Assembly: GCF_000151105.2 (NCBI RefSeq)
Contig: NC_014804.1
Coordinates: 62,001-126,000 of the forward strand
Origin: Thermococcus barophilus MP
GTDB lineage: Archaea > Methanobacteriota_B > Thermococci > Thermococcales > Thermococcaceae
Length of the DNA stretch: 64,000 bases
Direction of reading: 5' to 3'
The notes below the pieces were generated by a model that worked only from the letters and a program-made list of their open reading frames with translations, was not told where the DNA came from and did no database searches. Shown here piece after piece: positions 18,139 to 27,360 of the stretch. Made by a program: the position numbers and the translations under genes. Each line of letters starts with the position of its first letter. Positions within the stretch are counted from its first letter, which is position 1.

Positions 18139-18666
18139 ATGGAGCATGTGATTGCACTTCATCAGGTATATGGCGAGCTTATATTCAGAGGGTTGAAGTC
18201 TCACGAAATTAGACGTTCGAGAGTTTTTAATGAAGGGGATATTGTCTTCCTTTACATAGCGAGAGGGAATTTATTCACCCTTAAGAGAACACTTGAGAAA
18301 CTCGGCTTAACTGAGGAGCAACTGTTAACTAAGAGGGGAACAATTGCGGGTGGTTTTGAGGTGGGAGAGGTCATAAAGGCTGATTTCGAGACCCTTTGGG
18401 AGCTTACAAAAGACACAAGCGGCTTAACCTTCGTTCACGGGGAAGAGCGGGGCAAGCGGTGGCTTAAGGAATATATCAAAAATTACGGCTACGCCTTTAC
18501 CATTGAGGAGCCATTCCTCTTCAAGGAGCCTATAAGCAGAGAAGAGATGAAAGAAAAGTACGGTGTCTTTGTGGAGGGTATTATTCACCTCTCAAGCAAG
18601 ACGAGACAACCTTGGGTTAGGGCTCTGCTTGAGGACTTAATGAGTAGGGAAACAGTTTTTATTTAG
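18139..18666 (+). CDS. ASCH/PUA-like protein, probable DUF365 family
   Basis: A 175-aa protein whose N-terminal part resembles the ASCH/PUA superfamily of RNA-binding beta-barrels: LIFRGLKSHEIRRSRVFNEG, then DIVFLYIARGNLFTL and GGFEVGEVI. The GLKSHEIRR segment corresponds to the typical K-x-x-E ligand-binding motif. I believe it belongs to DUF365, a small archaeal family. GGTGA precedes the ATG by 4 nt. The 3' end overlaps the convergent ZPR1 gene by 8 bp. Function is unknown. Confidence 0.6.
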   Translation: MEHVIALHQVYGELIFRGLKSHEIRRSRVFNEGDIVFLYIARGNLFTLKRTLEKLGLTEEQLLTKRGTIAGGFEVGEVIKADFETLWELTKDTSGLTFVHGEERGKRWLKEYIKNYGYAFTIEEPFLFKEPISREEMKEKYGVFVEGIIHLSSKTRQPWVRALLEDLMSRETVFI

Positions 18667-19288
18667 CATTTTCTTTCTCAAGTTCTTCTGGTTCAATTAC
18701 CACATAAGGTCCTGTGCTGAGCTTTTTAATTTCTTCCTTTGTCAAAAGTCTGCTCTTGACTTTTTCACCTATCAATGCGCTGTTTCCGAAGGGATCCATA
18801 ATTTTAACTGTTAATGACCTTCTACCTTCCTTAACATCTTCAATGTACTCCAAAAGCTCATCAATTCTATTAACTGCTTCTTTATCGTTTTCCTGTTCTT
18901 TAAAGTTCCTTGCCATCAGAAGAGTTTCTTTAACTCTCTCCAAAACACCTTCAACGTTGCTTACGAATCCCTGACTCGCTGGTCCGGGTTCGATCTTTAT
19001 GCCGAGTTCTTCCAGTTCAATTGTCCCGCTCTTGCTCCTCACAACCCTCGTAAACAAATCTTTTTCGTCTTCAACCTTCACTGTGTATAGCTTTGGTTCC
19101 TTTTCCTCCAATATCATCACATCTGCACTTCTGTAGCCGCATTTTTCACAGATGATCGTTGACTCCATGACCTTGCCGAAGTAGGGGATATCATGAATAT
19201 ATTGAATGGCTTTGAGGGTATCTTTTCCTCCACAGATTGGACAGTTCCCAAGTCTGATCTCTTGAATATTGGCTGTCTTTTCGTTCAT
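18659..19288 (-). CDS. ZPR1 zinc-finger domain protein
   Basis: A 209-aa single-module ZPR1 protein. The zinc ribbon is CPICGGKD...CEKCGYRSADV, followed by the ZPR1 beta-rich domain with KSGTIELEELGIKIEPGP and GFVSNVEGVLERV. Eukaryotic ZPR1, which has two modules, is a chaperone of elongation factor 1A; archaeal single-module forms are common next to translation genes and may do the same. The start at 19288 has GGTGA with 5-nt spacing. It is likely co-transcribed after sepF. Confidence 0.9.
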   Translation of the reverse strand: MNEKTANIQEIRLGNCPICGGKDTLKAIQYIHDIPYFGKVMESTIICEKCGYRSADVMILEEKEPKLYTVKVEDEKDLFTRVVRSKSGTIELEELGIKIEPGPASQGFVSNVEGVLERVKETLLMARNFKEQENDKEAVNRIDELLEYIEDVKEGRRSLTVKIMDPFGNSALIGEKVKSRLLTKEEIKKLSTGPYVVIEPEELEKENAK

Positions 19289-19354
19289 GAGAGTCACCAG
19301 TAGAAGAGTTCCAGGGGGGTTTATAAATTCATTGTTGAGGAAAGGAAAGAAAGG

Positions 19355-19756
19355 TTAGCCCCTGTATATCTTTATGTCTGGAGGTGTTACAATGAGCTTG
19401 ATTTCATACTTAGAAACTTTTGCAAGATCCCCACCAAGCCCATGTACCATACCTTTTATTTGCTCCGCAATCTTCTCCAGTATCTCCTGCTTTGACTCAA
19501 GGGGGGTTAAGTCAACTATGACAATATTTCCTTCCTGAATTTCTTCGGAAATCTTTTCCAGATCAGTGTAGCTGGTGACAACGATTTTTTTGATGTATCT
19601 AATTTCGGGCTTTGCAATTTCCTTTGCAAGCTCATCTTCCTCCATGGGAATAACATCAATATCTGCCCTTACTTTCCCTTCAAGTTCCTTCCTTGAAAAT
19701 TTTAGGGGCTTTCTTTTTGGCTCTTCTTTCTTAATAATTTTGTCAAACAGTCCCAT
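19355..19756 (-). CDS. sepF: SepF-like cell division protein
   Basis: A 133-aa homologue of archaeal SepF, the membrane anchor of FtsZ. It starts with a short amphipathic helix (MGLFDKIIKK), then a charged linker, then the SepF domain (YIKKIVVTSYTDLEKISEEI, NIVIVDLTPLESK, then a glycine turn GLGGDLAKV and IKLIVTPPDI). The start at 19756 follows GGAGGG; a GTG/ATG upstream would remove the clean membrane-targeting N-terminus. It lies upstream of ZPR1 with a 66-bp gap. Confidence 0.85.
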   Translation of the reverse strand: MGLFDKIIKKEEPKRKPLKFSRKELEGKVRADIDVIPMEEDELAKEIAKPEIRYIKKIVVTSYTDLEKISEEIQEGNIVIVDLTPLESKQEILEKIAEQIKGMVHGLGGDLAKVSKYEIKLIVTPPDIKIYRG

Positions 19757-19830
19757 TATTTTTCCCTCCATGAACCTTAGACTGAATTATTTTTGTGCAT
19801 TGGTGTTTATATTTCTTGTGGAAGGGCGAC

Positions 19831-20028
19831 AAGGGGCGAAGCCCCTTATCTCCCTTTACCCTCAATCCCTATCTTTCTCTATTGGGGAAACTACGTTTCC
19901 CACACCCTTCCTTTTTTCTTAGCTATCGGGGGAGCTATGCTCCCTTTGCCCCTCATATTTTTGAGTTCCAGAGATAAGACCTTCTCTTTACCTTCAATCT
20001 TATATTTATTAGGGAAACGCAGTTTTTT
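19831..20028. repeat. cluster of short triloop hairpins
   Basis: Four inverted repeats of the same design lie in pyrimidine-rich DNA: 19831-19847 (stem aaggggc, loop gaa), 19885-19901 (stem gggaaac, loop tac), 19930-19944 (stem gggagc, loop tat) and a decayed copy at about 20012-20028 (gggaaac, loop gca, gtttttt). Each has a 3-nt loop. Unit starts are 54, 45 and about 81 bp apart. They lie in a 580-bp gap between sepF and the ribosomal operon. The function is unknown. Confidence 0.6.
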
Positions 20029-20051
20029 CAAACTTTTCTGGAGTTAATTTA

Positions 20052-20189
20052 GTGTTGTCTCCAAAGCTTGTTCCTCTTTTTCTTTCAGCGTCCTTTGAGC
20101 GCTTACTTGAGTGGAACATCGATAAGGTGAGGTCATTAAGGGAAGTTTACTCAAAACAACAACCTTGTAGGATGACGTACGAACTTTGA
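20052..20189 (+). pseudogene. possible gene remnant in a gene-poor stretch
   Basis: A 45-codon frame from a GTG to a TGA reads like protein (LVPLFLSASFERLLEWNIDK, then VRSLREVYSK), with no ribosome-binding site and no recognisable family. The opposite strand also has a protein-like frame (about 20110 down to 20010). Either could be the end of a decayed gene. The 3' part runs into a hairpin at 20192-20213. The stretch 19772-20337 otherwise holds only the hairpin cluster and the promoter of the ribosomal operon. Confidence 0.25.
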
Positions 20190-20191
20190 TC

Positions 20192-20213
20192 AAACTTTGC
20201 CTTCGCAAAGTTT
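20192..20213. repeat. 9-bp stem-loop
   Basis: Perfect inverted repeat aaactttgc / gcaaagttt with loop cttc, followed by gctttgcaaaaattttt. It may end transcription arriving from the left or from the right. It precedes the superoperon promoter by about 60 bp. Confidence 0.5.
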
Positions 20214-20267
20214 GCTTTGCAAAAATTTTTCACACCTCAAAGACAGAAAAAGGGTGGAAGGGTTCGA

Positions 20268-20283
20268 AAGTCTTTTAAATACT
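20268..20283 (+). promoter_or_regulatory. promoter of the ribosomal protein superoperon
   Basis: A BRE-like cgaaag followed by TATA-like tcttttaaatac. Transcription should begin near 20305, about 30 nt before the SPOUT methyltransferase start, with GGATGA as ribosome-binding site. No other good TATA box is seen before the long co-directional run from 20338. Confidence 0.6.
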
Positions 20284-20337
20284 TTCCTTTTACTCCATCA
20301 CAGCTTCCCCATGTGTATAAGTGAAGGATGAGCAAAA

Positions 20338-21114
20338 ATGACATTACACATCTTCATTCCAGATTCGCTCCTTGAAGAGACAGCCGACCCGAAAATAAGG
20401 ACATACAAAGTTGGGCAGATAGCAAGGGCAGCTGCAATCTTCGGTGTTGAACACATATGGATTTACAAAGCCGGCGGCAAGGATGGAAAGTTCATAAAAC
20501 TGATCCTTGAATACGCAGAAACCCCCCAATACCTCCGCAAGACATTGTTCCCGATAAGGAAGGAGCTTAAATACGTTGGGGTGATTCCTCCTTTAAGAAC
20601 CCCACACCATAAGCTCAAGGGAAGACCCAAGCTGGGGGAAATTCGGGAGGGTGTAATCATTAAAAAGGGAAAGCGGCTTTACGCGGACATTGGCCTTGAT
20701 GAGCTGGCTCTCGTTGAAGGCTCTGGAGAAGGGCGAATGACGTTCAAAATAGTCTCAGTGAATCCCCTAAAGGTAGTTCCGGCAAAACCTGCTGAATATT
20801 GGGGATACAGGGTTCATCTCACGAACAAACCACTGGCAAAAACACTTAAAAAGGCAAGACTTGACTTAGCAATCGCAACCTCACGTAAAGGTGAGGATGT
20901 AAGGAAAGTTAAGCTCCCTCCGCTGGAGGGAGATATCGGATTCGTGTTCGGATCGCCGAGAAAAGGCGTGATGGAGATCCTGAGAGACTTCAATGAGGAT
21001 TATCCCTTTGATCTAATCCTCAATACGATTCCAAATCAAAAGACAAAAACGGTTAGAACCGAAGAAGCCGTGTTGGCGACTTTGGCGGTGTTTAATTTCA
21101 TAAGGAGGGATTGA
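20338..21114 (+). CDS. putative RNA uridine N3-methyltransferase (SPOUT, DUF171)
   Basis: A 258-aa SPOUT-superfamily enzyme related to the C9orf114/SPOUT1 group. Early residues carry the fold's first strands ([27 protein letters not shown]); an OB-like insert covers about residues 85-165 ([16 protein letters not shown]); and the knot region has [22 protein letters not shown] and a C-terminal [16 protein letters not shown], which matches the cofactor-binding loop. The family methylates rRNA uridine at N3; the archaeal site is inferred. It is the usual first gene before rpl3 in Thermococcales. Confidence 0.88.
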   Translation: MTLHIFIPDSLLEETADPKIRTYKVGQIARAAAIFGVEHIWIYKAGGKDGKFIKLILEYAETPQYLRKTLFPIRKELKYVGVIPPLRTPHHKLKGRPKLGEIREGVIIKKGKRLYADIGLDELALVEGSGEGRMTFKIVSVNPLKVVPAKPAEYWGYRVHLTNKPLAKTLKKARLDLAIATSRKGEDVRKVKLPPLEGDIGFVFGSPRKGVMEILRDFNEDYPFDLILNTIPNQKTKTVRTEEAVLATLAVFNFIRRD

Positions 21115-21115
21115 T

Positions 21116-22156
21116 ATGGGTAAGATTAGCAAGCCAAGAAGAGGTTCACTGGCGTATTCCCCAAGAAAAAGGGCCAAGAGCATAGTCCCAAGAATTAGGA
21201 AGTGGCCTCAAGAGGAGGAAGTGAGGTTACTCGGATTCGCTGGATACAAGGCAGGAATGACTCACATACTCATGATAGATGACAGACCAGGACTTACAAA
21301 GGGCAAAGAAATATTCATGCCGGTTACAATAGTTGAGACTCCACCAATGGTTGTCTTTGGAATCAGAGCATACAAACAGGGTTATCTTGGTCTTGAAACA
21401 GCAACAGAGGTCTGGATTCCAAATCTCAATCCAGACCTAAAGAGAAGGATCAAAACACTTCCAAAGAACTACGATGAAGGGGCATTCCAGCAGAAGCTTG
21501 GCGAGCTTGAAGACTTAGTTAAGAGCGGTGAAATTGTTGAAGTTAGGGCATTGGTTCACACTCAGCCAAGGCTCATCAAGCTCAAGAAGAAGCCGGAAGT
21601 TATGGAATACGCCGTTGGTGGAAAGAGTGTGGAGGACAAGTTTGCCTATCTAAAGGAAAAGCTTGGAAAAGAAATCAGGGCTAAGGAAGTCCTCAAGGAA
21701 GGTGAGCTTTTAGATGTTATAGCCGTCACAAAGGGTAAGGGAACTCAAGGTCCAGTTAAGAGATGGGGCATTAAGATTCAGTTCCACAAGGCTCAGAGAG
21801 CTGGAAAGGGAAGGCACGTTGGTAATCTCGGCCCATGGCATCCAGCAAGGGTTATGTGGACAGTTCCACAAGCCGGTCAGATGGGCTTCCACCACAGGAC
21901 AGAGTTCAACAAAAGGTTGATCGCTATTGGTGAGAACGGATTTCTTGAGCTCAATGGCAACAAGATCGAGATTACACCAAAGGGCGGCTTTCCACACTAT
22001 GGAATCGTTAGGAGTGACTTCCTCATGATTGCAGGTTCAGTGCCAGGTGCGATTAAGAGAATCGTCAGAGTCAGACCAGCAATCAGACCACCAGCTAAGA
22101 AGCCACCTGTTGAGAGGCCACAGATTACATACGTTAGTAGAGAATCAAAGCAGTGA
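21116..22156 (+). CDS. rpl3p: 50S ribosomal protein L3 (uL3)
   Basis: Full-length archaeal/eukaryotic-type L3 of 346 aa. The basic N-terminus ([19 protein letters not shown]) and the central signature [20 protein letters not shown], which reaches toward the peptidyl-transferase centre, are clear. It binds 23S rRNA near the sarcin-ricin loop. The gene begins 2 nt after the methyltransferase stop and leads the L3-L4-L23-L2 run. It starts MGKISKP. Confidence 0.98.
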   Translation: MGKISKPRRGSLAYSPRKRAKSIVPRIRKWPQEEEVRLLGFAGYKAGMTHILMIDDRPGLTKGKEIFMPVTIVETPPMVVFGIRAYKQGYLGLETATEVWIPNLNPDLKRRIKTLPKNYDEGAFQQKLGELEDLVKSGEIVEVRALVHTQPRLIKLKKKPEVMEYAVGGKSVEDKFAYLKEKLGKEIRAKEVLKEGELLDVIAVTKGKGTQGPVKRWGIKIQFHKAQRAGKGRHVGNLGPWHPARVMWTVPQAGQMGFHHRTEFNKRLIAIGENGFLELNGNKIEITPKGGFPHYGIVRSDFLMIAGSVPGAIKRIVRVRPAIRPPAKKPPVERPQITYVSRESKQ

Positions 22157-22166
22157 GGTGAGTTAG

Positions 22167-22934
22167 ATGAAGGTTAAGGTATTTTCACTCAACGGCGAGC
22201 CAATTGAGGAAATTGAGCTGCCCAAGGTATTTGAAACTCCCTTCAGACCAGATTTGATTAGAAGAGCGGTCATCGCTTCATGGACACACAGAATTCAGCC
22301 CCAGGGTAGAGACCCAATGGCCGGTAAGAGAAGGGTCACAGAGAACATTGGTAAGGGTCACGGAATGGCAAGAGTTGAAAGAATAAAGACCGCTCCAAGG
22401 TTTGCTGCATTCGTCCCATTTGCAAGGGGAGGTAGAAGGGCTCATCCGCCAAAGGTCGAGAAGATAATCTGGGAGGATATCAACAGGAAAGAGAAAAAGC
22501 TTGCCCTCATGAGTGCAATTGCAGCAACAGCCAACTATGATTTGGTTAGAGCGAGAGGGCACATAATCGACAACGTTCCGCAAATTCCACTCATCGTTGA
22601 GGATGAGCTCGAGAAGATAGGTAAGACAAGGGAGACAAGGGAGATATTCAAGAAGCTCGGCATTTGGGATGATATTGAGAGAGCTAAGAAGAACACAAAG
22701 GTTAGAGCTGGAAAAGGTAAGATGAGAGGAAGGAGATACAAGAAGGCCAAAGGTCCACTCATCGTCGTTGCAAAGAATGAGGGAATAATCTTAGGCGCAA
22801 GGAACCACCCAGGTGTTGATGTTGTATTAGTAGATAACCTTGGAGTTGAGGTTTTAGCACCAGGTACACACCCAGGAAGATTGACAATCTGGACAAAGGG
22901 TGCAATTGAGAGATTGAGGGAGATTTACGGGTGA
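22167..22934 (+). CDS. rpl4p: 50S ribosomal protein L4 (uL4)
   Basis: A 255-aa archaeal L4/L1e that lines the peptide exit tunnel. It has [17 protein letters not shown] and the Gly/Arg-rich loop [12 protein letters not shown] followed by [11 protein letters not shown], which extends into the tunnel wall. The C-terminal half ends with [28 protein letters not shown] lies before the ATG at 22167. The spacing of 10 nt from rpl3 fits one transcript. Confidence 0.98.
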   Translation: MKVKVFSLNGEPIEEIELPKVFETPFRPDLIRRAVIASWTHRIQPQGRDPMAGKRRVTENIGKGHGMARVERIKTAPRFAAFVPFARGGRRAHPPKVEKIIWEDINRKEKKLALMSAIAATANYDLVRARGHIIDNVPQIPLIVEDELEKIGKTRETREIFKKLGIWDDIERAKKNTKVRAGKGKMRGRRYKKAKGPLIVVAKNEGIILGARNHPGVDVVLVDNLGVEVLAPGTHPGRLTIWTKGAIERLREIYG

Positions 22935-22940
22935 TGGAAG

Positions 22941-23201
22941 ATGGATCCGTACAAGGTTATTATTAGACCTGTTGTTACAGAAAAGGCAGTTTCATTGATT
23001 GAGAAAGAAAACAAGCTCACATTCATCGTTGACAGAAGAGCCACAAAGCAAGATATCAAGAGAGCAGTAGAGGAGATCTACAATGTTAAAGTTGAAAAAG
23101 TGAATACACTTATTACAATGAAGGGCGAGAAGAAGGCATATGTTAAGCTCAAGCCTGAATACAGTGCAAGTGAAATCGCTGCCAGGATAGGATTGTTCTG
23201 A
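22941..23201 (+). CDS. rpl23p: 50S ribosomal protein L23 (uL23)
   Basis: An 86-aa L23 located at the exit tunnel mouth, where it helps dock SRP and the translocon. The family signature [16 protein letters not shown] opens the protein, and [13 protein letters not shown] and KKAYVKLKP follow. It has the short archaeal length without N-terminal extension. It lies 6 nt after rpl4. Confidence 0.98.
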   Translation: MDPYKVIIRPVVTEKAVSLIEKENKLTFIVDRRATKQDIKRAVEEIYNVKVEKVNTLITMKGEKKAYVKLKPEYSASEIAARIGLF

Positions 23202-23212
23202 GGTGGGTGAGA

Positions 23213-23932
23213 ATGGGTAAGAGTTTGATTCAACAGAGGAGAGGTAAAGGAAGTCCAACCTTTAGGGCCCCGTCTCACAGGTATAGGGGAGCTGTGAGGT
23301 ATATACCCCTTAACCTGACAAAGGAAAAGACAATCGTTGGTAAGGTCGTTGAAATCCTCCACGATCCTGGAAGAACCGCACCAGTTGCAAGGGTTAAGTT
23401 TGAAAACGGTCTTGAAAAGCTCATTATAGCCCCAGAGGGACTCTTGGTTGGAGATGAGATAGCAATTGGACCAAACGCACCAATCAAGATAGGCAACACA
23501 CTTCCATTAGCTATGATCCCTGAGGGAACTTACATCTATGACATTGAGGCAGTTCCAGGTGATGGAGGAAAGTTCGTAAGAGCCGGCGGTAGCTATGCAT
23601 TAGTTGTCAGCAGAGAAAAAGACAAGGTCATTGTTCAACTGCCGAGCGGTGAGCTTAAAGCATTCAACCCAATGTGCAGGGCAACAATTGGTGTTGTCGC
23701 CGGTGGTGGAAGGTTGGAGAAGCCATTAGTTAAGGCGGGTAAGGCATACTATGTCATGAAAGCAAGGAACAGGTTCTGGCCGAAGCCAAGAGGTGTCAAG
23801 ATGAACGCTGTGAACCACCCACACGGTGGTAAAGAGCACCACATCGGCAGACCAAGCACCGTCTCTCGTAGAGCTCCACCCGGAAGAAAGGTTGGTCATA
23901 TTGCTGCGAGAAGAACGGGTAGGAGGAAGTGA
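23213..23932 (+). CDS. rpl2p: 50S ribosomal protein L2 (uL2)
   Basis: A 239-aa L2, essential for subunit association and the peptidyl-transferase centre. The OB/SH3 core is followed by the conserved C-terminal [20 protein letters not shown] with the functional His, and a basic tail. The ATG at 23213 (MGKSLIQQ) is preceded by AGGTGGGTGA; a GTG at 23207 lies inside that signal and was not used. Confidence 0.97.
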   Translation: MGKSLIQQRRGKGSPTFRAPSHRYRGAVRYIPLNLTKEKTIVGKVVEILHDPGRTAPVARVKFENGLEKLIIAPEGLLVGDEIAIGPNAPIKIGNTLPLAMIPEGTYIYDIEAVPGDGGKFVRAGGSYALVVSREKDKVIVQLPSGELKAFNPMCRATIGVVAGGGRLEKPLVKAGKAYYVMKARNRFWPKPRGVKMNAVNHPHGGKEHHIGRPSTVSRRAPPGRKVGHIAARRTGRRK

Positions 23933-23942
23933 GGTGATTTGA

Positions 23943-24341
23943 ATGGCAAGAAAAGAGTTTAGATATCGCGGTTACACCCTTGAAGAGCTCTTAAACATGC
24001 CTCTTGATAAGGTAGCTGAGCTTTTCCCTGCAAGACAGAGGAGAAGCTTGAAGAGAGGCTTTAGTCCAGAGCAGAAGAAGCTCTTGAGGAAGATTAGGCT
24101 GGCTAAGAAGGGCAAATACAAGAAGCCCATCAGAACACACTGCAGGGACATGGTAATCCTCCCAGAGATGGTTGGTATAACCATCTACGTCCACAATGGA
24201 AAAGAGTTCGTGCCCGTTGAAATAAAGCCAGAGATGATAGGACACTACTTGGGTGAGTTTGCATTAACAAGAAAGAGAGTCCAGCACGGTTCACCTGGTG
24301 TTGGTGCAACAAGATCATCAATGTTCGTTGCAATCAAGTGA
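23943..24341 (+). CDS. rps19p: 30S ribosomal protein S19 (uS19)
   Basis: A 132-aa S19 of the small-subunit head. It contains the archaeal N-terminal helix ([18 protein letters not shown]) and the conserved core [28 protein letters not shown] and [17 protein letters not shown]. The length matches the archaeal/eukaryotic S15e-type protein. It starts 11 nt after the L2 stop with GAGGTGA upstream. Confidence 0.97.
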   Translation: MARKEFRYRGYTLEELLNMPLDKVAELFPARQRRSLKRGFSPEQKKLLRKIRLAKKGKYKKPIRTHCRDMVILPEMVGITIYVHNGKEFVPVEIKPEMIGHYLGEFALTRKRVQHGSPGVGATRSSMFVAIK

Positions 24342-24351
24342 GGTGGTATGA

Positions 24352-24822
24352 ATGTCCAGAGGAAGATTTGGCTACTCTTTCCAAAATTTTGATCCAGAAA
24401 GGATGGCGAGAGCAAGTGGAAGGGACTTAAGAATCTCACCAAAGTTTTCCGTCGAGATATGCAGAGAGATTAGGGGAATGATGCTTAACGATGCAATAAA
24501 ATTCCTTGATGATGTAATTGCAATGAGGAGACCAGTTCCATTGAGAAGATTCAACGACTCACAGGGACACAAGAGAGGAAAGGGCTTTGGTCCAGGTAGG
24601 TATCCAGTCAAGGTTGCAAAGGCAATAAAGAAAGTTCTCCTGAATGCAAAGAACAACGCAGAGCAGAAGGGACTTGATCCAGACAAGCTTAAGATCATCC
24701 ATGCAGCAGCCCACAGGGGCCCAGTGCTCAGGGGGTACATCCCAAGGGCTTTTGGAAGGGCTACACCATTCAACGAGGAGACAACGCACATTGAGATAGT
24801 TGTTGAAGAGGTAAGGAGGTGA
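24352..24822 (+). CDS. rpl22p: 50S ribosomal protein L22 (uL22)
   Basis: A 156-aa L22 of the exit-tunnel constriction. Features are [20 protein letters not shown] at the N-terminus, the beta-hairpin region around [13 protein letters not shown], and [19 protein letters not shown] near the tunnel. It starts ATG TCC with GAGGTGG upstream. It keeps the conserved order S19-L22-S3. Confidence 0.97.
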   Translation: MSRGRFGYSFQNFDPERMARASGRDLRISPKFSVEICREIRGMMLNDAIKFLDDVIAMRRPVPLRRFNDSQGHKRGKGFGPGRYPVKVAKAIKKVLLNAKNNAEQKGLDPDKLKIIHAAAHRGPVLRGYIPRAFGRATPFNEETTHIEIVVEEVRR

Positions 24823-24826
24823 GCTC

Positions 24827-25450
24827 ATGGCTATTGAGAGATACTTCATTAGAGAAGCAGTTAAAGAAATGCTCATCGATGAATATCTGGAAAAGGAATT
24901 AAGGAGAGCAGGTTACGGTGGACTGGACATTAAGAAAACACCTCTTGGAACAAAAGTTATAATTTTTGCAGCGAATCCTGGTTATGTTATAGGTAGAGGT
25001 GGGAGAAGAATCAGGGAGCTCACAAGGATTCTTGAGAGGCAGTTCGGATTGGAAAATCCACAGATTGAAGTTGAGGAAATTAAGAACCCTTATCTAAACG
25101 CAAAGGTTCAGGCAGTTAGGCTTGCCCAAGCTTTAGAAAGGGGCGTTCACTTCAGAAGGGCAGCTTATGCGGCAATTAGGGCAATTATGAGGAATGGTGC
25201 AAGAGGCGTCGAGATTCGCTTAAGCGGAAAGCTTACAGGTGAGAGAGCAAAGAGCATTAGATTTTACCAGGGCTACCTTGCAAAAGTCGGAAACCCTGCC
25301 GAAACCTTAGTCAGCAAGGGATATGCACAGGCTTTGCTTAAGCTTGGTGTTATTGGTGTTAAAGTCGCGATAATGCCGCCAGAGGCAAGGCTTCCAGATG
25401 AAATTGAGATTATTGAGAAGCCACTTGAAGAAGAGGTGAGCGAAGGATGA
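24827..25450 (+). CDS. rps3p: 30S ribosomal protein S3 (uS3)
   Basis: A 207-aa S3 at the mRNA entry channel. The N-terminal KH domain is clear ([20 protein letters not shown], with the GxxG loop at GRGG), and the C-terminal domain has [19 protein letters not shown]. An acidic tail ([11 protein letters not shown]) follows. It starts 5 nt after L22 and its stop overlaps the L29 start by 4 bp. Confidence 0.98.
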   Translation: MAIERYFIREAVKEMLIDEYLEKELRRAGYGGLDIKKTPLGTKVIIFAANPGYVIGRGGRRIRELTRILERQFGLENPQIEVEEIKNPYLNAKVQAVRLAQALERGVHFRRAAYAAIRAIMRNGARGVEIRLSGKLTGERAKSIRFYQGYLAKVGNPAETLVSKGYAQALLKLGVIGVKVAIMPPEARLPDEIEIIEKPLEEEVSEG

Positions 25451-25647
25451 AGCCCAGTGAAATTAGGGAGATGAGCTTGGAAGAGATTGAGCAGAAAATC
25501 AGAGAGCTTAGGCTTGAGCTTGCTAAGGAAAGGGGAATGCTCACGATGGGAACGTCTTTGGAGAACCCAATGGTTATTAGGAATCTTAGACGGGATATAG
25601 CCCGTTTGTTAACAATTAAAAGGGAGAAGTTGAGAGAAAGAAGGTGA
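25447..25647 (+). CDS. rpl29p: 50S ribosomal protein L29 (uL29)
   Basis: A 66-aa all-helical L29 near the tunnel exit, with the typical [20 protein letters not shown] start, the [18 protein letters not shown] hairpin and a basic end. The ATGA overlap with rps3 indicates coupled translation. It is followed at once by the SUI1 gene, the usual archaeal order. Confidence 0.96.
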   Translation: MKPSEIREMSLEEIEQKIRELRLELAKERGMLTMGTSLENPMVIRNLRRDIARLLTIKREKLRERR

Positions 25648-25653
25648 TGTTTG

Positions 25654-25950
25654 GTGCCAAGGATAGTAAACCCTCTGGATGAGATGTTGTTTAAAGAGGT
25701 ATTGAAAGAACAGCAGAGGATTAAGGTCTATATTGAACGTGCAAGGTATGGAAAGCTGAAGACAATAATTGAAGGTATAGACGAGAAGGAATTTGACCTT
25801 GAGGAAATAGCAAAAAAACTGAAGGCGAAGCTGGCATGCGGAGGAACAGTAAAGAAGGGAAGAATCGAGCTTCAAGGGGATCACAGAGAAAAGGTCAAGC
25901 AATTGTTGGCAGAGTATGGATTTTCAGAGGACTTAATAGAAATCGAGTGA
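25654..25950 (+). CDS. translation initiation factor aIF1 (SUI1)
   Basis: A 98-aa SUI1/eIF1 homologue that checks start-codon recognition on the 30S subunit. Conserved residues include [13 protein letters not shown]-like [18 protein letters not shown], then [15 protein letters not shown] and [18 protein letters not shown] at 25654 lies 6 nt after GGTGA; TTG at 25651 is the alternative. The 3' part (from 25836) overlaps a possible N-terminal extension of the RNase P gene that follows. Confidence 0.93.
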   Translation: MPRIVNPLDEMLFKEVLKEQQRIKVYIERARYGKLKTIIEGIDEKEFDLEEIAKKLKAKLACGGTVKKGRIELQGDHREKVKQLLAEYGFSEDLIEIE

Positions 25951-26213
25951 ACAAGAAAACATTAATATGGCACGAGCTAATAGGGCTGAAGGTGAGAATC
26001 AGGAAGAGCTCTCATCCAGAGCTGGTTGGCATTGAGGGTTATGTAATAGACGAGACCAGAAATACGCTTACAATCGTCGGGGAAAAGGTTTGGATAATCC
26101 CCAAGAACGTTGTTGAATTTGAGTTTGAAGTTGGCAATAAGAAAATCGTGATCGATGGAAAGGAACTGATTGGAAGACCCGAGATGAGATTGAAGAAGAG
26201 GTGGAAAAAATGA
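25947..26213 (+). CDS. rnp1: ribonuclease P protein component 1 (Rpp29/POP4)
   Basis: Protein subunit of archaeal RNase P, which trims tRNA 5' leaders. The core barrel is present: [49 protein letters not shown] and a C-terminal [12 protein letters not shown]. The start is uncertain. GTG 25947 overlaps the SUI1 stop by 4 nt (88 aa), but the same frame is open back to ATG 25836 (125 aa, MRRNSKEG...), close to the length annotated for the Pyrococcus protein. Neither start has a strong ribosome-binding site. S17 follows with a 4-bp overlap. Confidence 0.9.
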   Translation: MNKKTLIWHELIGLKVRIRKSSHPELVGIEGYVIDETRNTLTIVGEKVWIIPKNVVEFEFEVGNKKIVIDGKELIGRPEMRLKKRWKK

Positions 26214-26545
26214 GAGACATTGGGTTGAGAATTCAACCTCCCGCTGAAAAATGTGATGATCCAAAGTGCCCCTGGCATGGGCACTTGAAGATCCACGGTA
26301 GGGTATTTGAAGGAATAGTTGTCAGTGACAAGCCAAGAAGAACAGTTACAGTTGAAAGGCAGTACTACCACTACCTTAGAAAGTACGAGAGATACGAGCT
26401 CAGAAGGAGCAAAATACATGCACACAATCCGCCATGCATCAATGCCAAAGCCGGTGATAGAGTGTTGATTGCCGAGACAAGGCCGTTAAGCAAGACAAAA
26501 CACTTTGTCGTCGTTGCAGTTTTGCAGAAAGCTGGTAAGAGGTGA
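26210..26545 (+). CDS. rps17p: 30S ribosomal protein S17 (uS17)
   Basis: A 111-aa archaeal S17 (S11e-type). Its OB fold carries [20 protein letters not shown] and [17 protein letters not shown], and the N-terminus holds a Cys pair (CDDPKC) seen in hyperthermophile versions. The ATG at 26210 overlaps the rnp1 stop (ATGA) and follows GGTGG by a few bases. Confidence 0.97.
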   Translation: MRDIGLRIQPPAEKCDDPKCPWHGHLKIHGRVFEGIVVSDKPRRTVTVERQYYHYLRKYERYELRRSKIHAHNPPCINAKAGDRVLIAETRPLSKTKHFVVVAVLQKAGKR

Positions 26546-26550
26546 TTGCG

Positions 26551-26985
26551 ATGGCAAAGAGAGGAAAGAAAGGTGCTGGTGCAACCAGAGGTGTTTCCCC
26601 TGTAAGGCCTACAAGGGCTTTACCCGTTGGTGCTTACCTTAAAGTTGCTGATAACAGCGGTGCGAAGGTAATCCAGATCATTGGTGTCGTTGAATACCAT
26701 GGCGTTAGAAGAAGGCTGGCAAGTGCAGGCGTTGGTGATATGGTAGTTGCGACGGTTAAAAAGGGAAGACCAGACATGAGGCACCAAGTCGTTAGGGCAG
26801 TCATTGTTAGACAGAGAAAAGAATACAGAAGATTGGATGGTATGAGGGTTAAGTTTGAGGACAATGCAGCTGTTATTACAACAGAAGATGGTGTTCCGAG
26901 AGGAACTGAAATCAGGGGACCAATCGCAAGAGAAGCAGCTGAGAAGTGGGTTAGATTGGGTGGTATTGCGAGCATAGTATTGTGA
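26551..26985 (+). CDS. rpl14p: 50S ribosomal protein L14 (uL14)
   Basis: A 144-aa L14 at the subunit interface, with the hallmark [20 protein letters not shown] and the later [12 protein letters not shown] and [25 protein letters not shown] stands 5 nt before ATG 26551, giving MAKRGKKG. The previous stop lies inside that signal, so translation is coupled. Confidence 0.98.
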   Translation: MAKRGKKGAGATRGVSPVRPTRALPVGAYLKVADNSGAKVIQIIGVVEYHGVRRRLASAGVGDMVVATVKKGRPDMRHQVVRAVIVRQRKEYRRLDGMRVKFEDNAAVITTEDGVPRGTEIRGPIAREAAEKWVRLGGIASIVL

Positions 26986-26995
26986 GGTGAGAGAG

Positions 26996-27358
26996 ATGAG
27001 ACTTAAGAGTAAGCAACCAAGAAAGCAGAGGAAGTTTTTATATAACGCTCCTCTCCACTTAAGGCACAAGATAATGAGTGCCACACTATCACCAGAGCTC
27101 AGGGAGAAATACGGCGTAAGGAACCTGCCAATAAGGACTGGTGATAAGGTTAGAATTATGCGCGGAGATTACAAGGGTATTGAGGGTAAAGTTGTTGAAG
27201 TTGACTTAAAGAGATACAGGATTTACGTTGAGGGAGTCACACTTAAGAAGGTCAATGGAACTGAAGTGTTCTACCCAATACATCCCTCAAACGTTATGAT
27301 TGTTGAGCTTAACCTTGACGATGAGAGAAGGAAGAAGATAATTGAGAGGAGGGCTTGA
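26996..27358 (+). CDS. rpl24p: 50S ribosomal protein L24 (uL24)
   Basis: A 120-aa archaeal L24 (L26e-type) with a KOW motif ([19 protein letters not shown]). It is an assembly-initiator protein near the tunnel exit. ATG 26996 has GGTGA with 5-nt spacing. The stop lies next to the S4e start. Confidence 0.97.
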   Translation: MRLKSKQPRKQRKFLYNAPLHLRHKIMSATLSPELREKYGVRNLPIRTGDKVRIMRGDYKGIEGKVVEVDLKRYRIYVEGVTLKKVNGTEVFYPIHPSNVMIVELNLDDERRKKIIERRA

Positions 27359-27360
27359 AT

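Noticed and set aside
20192-20213. The 9-bp stem-loop as a proven terminator
   Set aside because: Archaeal termination depends mainly on T tracts; no gene ends just upstream, so I list it only as an inverted repeat.
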